Notes under the pieces: model-generated
The model's database searches: none
What the model saw: only the letters and a program-made list of their open reading frames with translations
Told to the model about the DNA's origin: nothing
Assembly (NCBI GenBank): GCA_026397035.1
Contig: JAPLVQ010000142.1
Location: forward strand, 3,445 to 12,342
Direction of reading: 5' to 3'
From: Candidatus Iainarchaeum sp.
Lineage (GTDB): Archaea; Iainarchaeota; Iainarchaeia; Iainarchaeales; JAAZKV01
Length of the DNA stretch: 8,898 nt
In this document: one piece after another, positions 5,971 to 8,898 of the stretch
Layout: each line of letters begins with the position of its first letter
Numbering within the stretch: the first letter of the stretch is position 1
Program-made: the position numbers and the translations under genes

Positions 5971-6822
5971 TTATTCCTTGCGTTGTTTAAGTTTTCTTAT
6001 TGCTTCCAGCGACTTTTTATTTTCAGCATCTTCTTTTATTAGATGCCCATAAGTTTTGCGGATGTGTTGTGCCGTTTCTTCAATGCTGGGAGCAAGCGCA
6101 CAGAGTGCTTCAGGAGCTTTTAGACAGCGAAGTATGTTTGAGTGGAGTGAAAGTAAATCATTAGCCTGCTTTTCTAATATTAGCCAGCCAGGAAGTTTAG
6201 TTTTTTGTGATAGTTCAAAAATAACTCTATCCAGTTCTTCCTCGCTTTCGAATTTAGCCAAAACCTTTTTGTGTACTTTAATAGCATTAAAAATTGGTTC
6301 AAGTTCAGCGGACCTTGTGTACCAAATAACCGACCAAATGGCACGTGCATTATCCCTTAGAACTCCTATTGCATGATGCTGGGCGCTAATCCGTTCCTGA
6401 AGAACTGGTGACAGTATTTTAGGGTTTAATCTAAAAAGTAATCTATTGATATCTCTTGCTCCAAATCTTTGCTGAAGCTCTGCATTAAGTTTAGAGTCGC
6501 CTATTTCTCTATAAATATTACCCAGGTCTATTTTAACTAAACCCCTTTGGTTTGCTTCTAAATTATCCTCTTCACGTCCAGCAAGTATTTCTTCAGCTCT
6601 ATACTGTGAAGTATCAAGTGCCGAAACATGTTCTATTTGCAGTCCTCTTTTGTGTTTTATAGAATAGTTTGTGGGGCGATTTTTAACCGGCGCTGTTTCT
6701 GTATGCTTGCCGGCATTCTTTTTGCTAAGCGCTCGAAGAAAATTAGCAATGTCATCCCCTCTAAGCACTTTCCTTTTAGGCGGCTCAACATGCTTTATCA
6801 AAGGGGTCATATTAGTTATCAC
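5971..6822 (-). CDS. hypothetical protein, mostly helical and charged
   Basis: I do not recognise this 283-aa protein. It begins with GTG 6822; ATG 6810, four codons in, is an alternative, but a strong TATA box centred about 27 bp before the GTG fits a leaderless start there. Residues 1-70 are basic, Pro/Lys/Arg-rich and probably flexible. From about 75 the protein is Glu/Lys/Leu-rich and looks almost wholly alpha-helical, with a Trp/Tyr cluster IWSVIWYTR (162-170), too short and polar to be a membrane anchor. The C-terminus (from about 262) is a highly charged helix. No signal peptide, transmembrane segment or catalytic motif is visible. Codon use and composition match the neighbours, so no sign of transfer. 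It is divergent from the equally unrecognised gene at 6966, sharing a 143-bp intergenic region. It may be lineage-specific. Confidence 0.75.
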   Translation of the reverse strand: MITNMTPLIKHVEPPKRKVLRGDDIANFLRALSKKNAGKHTETAPVKNRPTNYSIKHKRGLQIEHVSALDTSQYRAEEILAGREEDNLEANQRGLVKIDLGNIYREIGDSKLNAELQQRFGARDINRLLFRLNPKILSPVLQERISAQHHAIGVLRDNARAIWSVIWYTRSAELEPIFNAIKVHKKVLAKFESEEELDRVIFELSQKTKLPGWLILEKQANDLLSLHSNILRCLKAPEALCALAPSIEETAQHIRKTYGHLIKEDAENKKSLEAIRKLKQRKE

Positions 6823-6844
6823 TAAATAGATATTCCAAATCTTC

Positions 6845-6854
6845 TATTTAAATA
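6845..6854 (-). promoter_or_regulatory. palindromic TATA box TATTTAAATA of the hypothetical gene 5971-6822
   Basis: TATTTAAATA is identical on both strands and centred about 27 bp before the GTG at 6822, the standard distance to an archaeal transcription start. It supports a leaderless GTG start. On the plus strand it would start a transcript near 6876, where no start codon serves the gene at 6966. Confidence 0.5.
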
Positions 6855-6931
6855 TGAGCTCGTAAACATAAGCTTGGATTTTATTCGCTATCCCCACCAA
6901 AATTTCTACACCGCCAGGTACAACTAAAAGG

Positions 6932-6940
6932 TTAAATATA
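6932..6940 (+). promoter_or_regulatory. TATA box of the hypothetical gene 6966-7499
   Basis: TTAAATATA, preceded by the purine-rich CTAAAAGG, is centred about 30 bp before ATG 6966 and only 18 bp before the alternative ATG 6954. The expected transcription start (about 6962) lies between them, favouring 6966. Confidence 0.5.
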
Positions 6941-6965
6941 TGCTAAGCAGAACATGTTGTTAGTT

Positions 6966-7499
6966 ATGAGACCATTATTTAGAAAACCTGTAAATAGAAA
7001 ATTAACTGCTTATGCTTCTGCTAAGAAAGCAAATACTTCATATAGAGCTGGAGGGGATACTGGTCAACAGGTCGTATTTTTTGATGTTTTAGGGTCACAA
7101 AAGGAAGTCAAGGCTGAAAAAAGTCTTGAACGAGCAATGAAAAATAGAAAAACCGGTCTAAAAGGTTTTGCAAGAAGAATCCTTTCCCCTACTCAAATGA
7201 GGCGTGTTAAAAATATTCAACGAATAAGAGAATTACGAGAACAAGGCAGATATATTGAAAAACCGCAAACTAATATGCCTTACTTGAAAAGAAAAGGAAA
7301 TTTGCTGATATTACATGGGTATCATCCGTTAGTAGACGGTTTCGCAATAGGTTCAAGAATAAAAGTAACAAGTATCCGAGGAAATGAAAGAGAAGGGACA
7401 ATAATTTCAGCCGATAAAAGTCATATTAAATTAGACACAGTTGATGGCACTGAAACTCTTCGTCTTGGAAAAATAAGAAGAATTGATCTTCTAAATTAA
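6966..7499 (+). CDS. hypothetical basic protein with possible small beta-barrel C-terminus
   Basis: I cannot name this protein. From ATG 6966 it has 177 aa; an in-frame ATG at 6954 would give 181, but TATA spacing favours 6966. The first two thirds are strongly basic and helical, e.g. KNRKTGLKGFARRIL and MRRVKNIQRIRELREQGR, as in nucleic-acid-binding proteins. The last 50 residues, starting GSRIKVTSIRGNEREGTI and ending LRLGKIRRIDLL, alternate hydrophobic and polar residues with Gly turns, as in a small five-stranded barrel (Sm-like or SH3-like). The resemblance is by pattern only. No signal peptide, membrane segment or zinc-binding cysteines are present; the protein has no Cys at all. An RNA- or ribosome-associated role is the reading I would test first, without claiming it. 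It is transcribed alone and is followed by a hairpin/T-run terminator. Confidence 0.75.
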   Translation: MRPLFRKPVNRKLTAYASAKKANTSYRAGGDTGQQVVFFDVLGSQKEVKAEKSLERAMKNRKTGLKGFARRILSPTQMRRVKNIQRIRELREQGRYIEKPQTNMPYLKRKGNLLILHGYHPLVDGFAIGSRIKVTSIRGNEREGTIISADKSHIKLDTVDGTETLRLGKIRRIDLLN

Positions 7500-7515
7500 T
7501 CTTTTAGAAGGAAAG

Positions 7516-7550
7516 GATAAAAAGAATTTTATCTAATTGATGCATTTTTT
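7516..7550 (+). terminator. hairpin plus T-run terminator after the basic hypothetical gene
   Basis: A perfect 7-bp inverted repeat, GATAAAA (7516-7522) and TTTTATC (7527-7533) around AGAA, is followed by six T at 7545-7550. It begins 17 bp after the stop codon at 7499. The A+T-rich stem is weak, so termination would rely mainly on the T-run. Confidence 0.45.
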
Positions 7551-7589
7551 ACCAATCAGTTATTTTGTGACTGTAATTTTGTACTAATT

Positions 7590-7597
7590 GATTATTA
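7590..7597 (+). promoter_or_regulatory. possible TATA box of the epimerase gene
   Basis: GATTATTAA-like sequence lies about 28 bp before ATG 7622 and no ribosome-binding site lies between, fitting a leaderless transcript. The match is imperfect, and a second A+T-rich stretch (CTTTTATTTA) directly abuts the ATG. Confidence 0.3.
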
Positions 7598-7621
7598 ACC
7601 CATTTCTACGCTTTTATTTAC

Positions 7622-8551
7622 ATGAAAGTTCTTGTTACTGGAGGAGCAGGTTTCATTGGAAGCCGCATAGTTGATTTTCTGATTAAGGCTGGGCATGAAA
7701 CGGTTGTAATTGATAATCTTTCCACTGGGAGAAAGGACTTTGTAAATCCTAAAGCAATATTCTACCAAGCAGATATTACAAAAAGCCTTGATACTATTTT
7801 TCACAAAGAAACCCCTGAAATAGTAATTCACACAGCCGCACAAACCATGCTAAGATATTCTATTGAAAATCCTATTTTTGATGCGACGACTAATATTATT
7901 GGAACAATTAATGTTCTTGAAGCATGCAAGAAATTCAAAGTGAAAAAAATTATTTACACTTCAACTGGGGGAGCAAGAGTGGGAGAGCCAAAGTACTTAC
8001 CCGTAGATGAAAATCATCCTCTTAATCCTTCTTCGCCTTACGGCATATCTAAACACTCCGCTGAACATTATGTTTGGCTGTATAATCAGCTTTGCGGCAT
8101 TGATTACTTGATTTTTTGTTTTGGAAATGTTTACGGTCCGCGGGATAATCCAAAATCAAACAGAGCTACCCCAATATTCTCCTGGAAGATACTTACAAAC
8201 CAAGTACCTCAAATCTTTGGCGATGGTAACCAAACACGAGACTTTATTTACGTACTTGATTTAGCAGAATTCATTGTGGCAAACATGACTAAATCTCCCG
8301 AACACAAATTATTCCACCTCGCAAACGGCGAACAAACCTCGGTTAATGAATTATTTGCTCTCCTAAAGGAATTTTCCCAAACAAAAATTGAAGCAATTCA
8401 TACTGAATCAATAAAAGGAGAAATAAGAGATATAGTCCTTGACACCCGACTAGCACAAAAAGAACTTAACTGGAAACCAAAGACAACTTTTCGCGAAGGT
8501 ATTAAGGAAACCTTTAATTGGATGAAGGAAAACAAGAAACTGTTTGAATAA
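7622..8551 (+). CDS. NAD-dependent sugar-nucleotide epimerase/dehydratase (UDP-glucose 4-epimerase-like)
   Basis: A 309-aa extended short-chain dehydrogenase acting on nucleotide-activated sugars. Visible: the Rossmann loop TGGAGFIGS (6-14), acidic D31 followed by NLSTG (32-36) that selects NAD, D51 of the ADI adenine pocket, HTAAQ (70-74), the catalytic TST (113-115), SPYGISK (138-144) with the Y140-x3-K144 pair, NVYGPRDNP (169-177) and FGDGNQTRDFIYVLDLAE (199-216). In most relatives the last stretch is DFVYVDD; here VLD replaces VDD. Length is normal and complete. ATG 7622 is the exact family start (MKVLVTGGAGFIG). The closest family is GalE-like UDP-glucose/UDP-GlcNAc 4-epimerase, but motifs do not fix the substrate, and a dehydratase or reductase is possible. 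It probably supplies surface polysaccharide or protein glycosylation. It appears to be its own transcription unit. Confidence 0.92.
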   Translation: MKVLVTGGAGFIGSRIVDFLIKAGHETVVIDNLSTGRKDFVNPKAIFYQADITKSLDTIFHKETPEIVIHTAAQTMLRYSIENPIFDATTNIIGTINVLEACKKFKVKKIIYTSTGGARVGEPKYLPVDENHPLNPSSPYGISKHSAEHYVWLYNQLCGIDYLIFCFGNVYGPRDNPKSNRATPIFSWKILTNQVPQIFGDGNQTRDFIYVLDLAEFIVANMTKSPEHKLFHLANGEQTSVNELFALLKEFSQTKIEAIHTESIKGEIRDIVLDTRLAQKELNWKPKTTFREGIKETFNWMKENKKLFE

Positions 8552-8580
8552 ATATCTTATTATGAATAATTCTTGCTTTC

Positions 8581-8588
8581 TTTAAAAC
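8581..8588 (+). promoter_or_regulatory. possible TATA box upstream of the ABC ATPase gene
   Basis: TTTAAAAC lies in the 124-bp gap after the epimerase gene. Its centre is about 26 bp before an in-frame ATG at 8610 and about 91 bp before ATG 8676. It therefore implies either a leaderless start at 8610 or a leader of about 66 nt to 8676. Confidence 0.35.
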
Positions 8589-8675
8589 GTATGTTTAAAA
8601 ATCTAAAATATGAGTTTTTATACGGGTAAGCAGTCTTGCAAAAATAACTTACCAAATTATCCTAAGGTTATTGTT

Positions 8676-8898
8676 ATGCGTTCGGGCGAAGTTGTGAGAG
8701 TAGAGAAAGTCTCAAAGATTTACGGGATGGGCGAGTATGAGATTACCGCACTTAATCAAGTTGATTTAACAATCTGTCAGGGAGATTACGTTTCAATAAT
8801 GGGTCCTTCTGGTTCAGGAAAAACTACTCTTTTAGACATTCTTACTACTATGATGAAGCCGACCAGCGGAGAAGTATTTATTGATGGGGTAGCAACCA
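8676..8898 (+). CDS. ABC transporter ATP-binding protein, LolD/MacB type, partial (5' end)
   Basis: The frame runs from ATG 8676 to the window edge: 74 codons, no stop, C-terminus missing. It shows the N-terminus of an ABC ATPase: a VEKVSKIYGMGEYEITAL stretch (9-26) with the aromatic A-loop tyrosine Y16 that stacks on adenine, then MGPSGSGKTTLLDIL (42-56) holding the Walker A motif, then KPTSGEVFIDG (61-71). The GMGEYEITALNQVDL and IMGPSGSGKTTL wording is typical of the LolD/MacB (FtsE-like) subfamily, which drives lipoprotein or drug export, or substrate-binding-free transport with a MacB-type permease. The Q-loop, signature and Walker B lie beyond the edge. An AAGGT (8664-8668) 7 nt before 8676 could be a ribosome-binding site. 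An in-frame ATG at 8610 would add 22 residues with no family resemblance, so 8676 is preferred. A permease gene is expected just downstream. Confidence 0.88.
   Translation, partial: MRSGEVVRVEKVSKIYGMGEYEITALNQVDLTICQGDYVSIMGPSGSGKTTLLDILTTMMKPTSGEVFIDGVAT

Noticed and set aside
6056..6376. 106-codon plus-strand frame inside the 5971-6822 hypothetical gene
   Set aside because: The minus-strand frame is longer, spans the whole interval between flanking genes and has a well-placed TATA box; the plus frame has no promoter or motif.
7595..7843. 82-codon minus-strand frame opposite the epimerase N-terminus
   Set aside because: It is antisense to the glycine-rich NAD-binding segment of a clear epimerase and shows no family features.
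8559..8570. ATTAT-GA-ATAAT inverted repeat after the epimerase as a terminator
   Set aside because: A 5-bp all-A/T stem with a 2-nt loop cannot form a stable hairpin and no T-run follows.

Overview
The window looks archaeal: A+T-rich DNA with a small, tightly packed gene set. Several genes have a TATA-like box (TTTAAAA, TTATATTT, TTTATATT, TTTAAATA) about 24-32 bp before the best start codon and no ribosome-binding site, as expected for leaderless archaeal transcripts. Gene content agrees: a short PRPP synthase, hexulose-6-phosphate synthase plus 6-phospho-3-hexuloisomerase used as a ribose source, and a stand-alone cupin mannose-6-phosphate isomerase. A DPANN-type or other reduced archaeon is likely, but no single sequence here proves the lineage.

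Layout. 1-848 (-): 5' part of a large protein with tandem GH130-like beta-propellers, cut by the window edge. 1056-2483 (+): phosphomannomutase/phosphoglucomutase. 2551-2892 (-): cupin mannose-6-phosphate isomerase-like protein. 3060-3935 (+): PRPP synthase. 3926-5215 (+), overlapping it by 10 bp: a fusion of ribose-5-phosphate isomerase A and hexulose-6-phosphate synthase. 5370-5915 (+): 6-phospho-3-hexuloisomerase. 5971-6822 (-) and 6966-7499 (+): two divergent unrecognised proteins. 7622-8551 (+): NAD-dependent sugar-nucleotide epimerase/dehydratase. 8676-8898 (+): start of a LolD/MacB-type ABC ATPase, cut by the window edge. No rRNA, tRNA, CRISPR array or mobile element was seen, and no stretch over about 210 bases lacks a gene.

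How the genes fit together. The first six can be read as one sugar-to-nucleotide route. A GH130-type enzyme could release mannose-1-phosphate, the mutase would give mannose-6-phosphate, and the cupin isomerase fructose-6-phosphate. Hexuloisomerase and hexulose-6-phosphate synthase, running in reverse, would give ribulose-5-phosphate plus formaldehyde. The RpiA domain would then make ribose-5-phosphate and PRPP synthase PRPP. The last four steps are well supported by sequence motifs; the link to GH130 is inference. The RpiA-HPS fusion and the contiguous reverse-RuMP-to-PRPP block are the most distinctive content.
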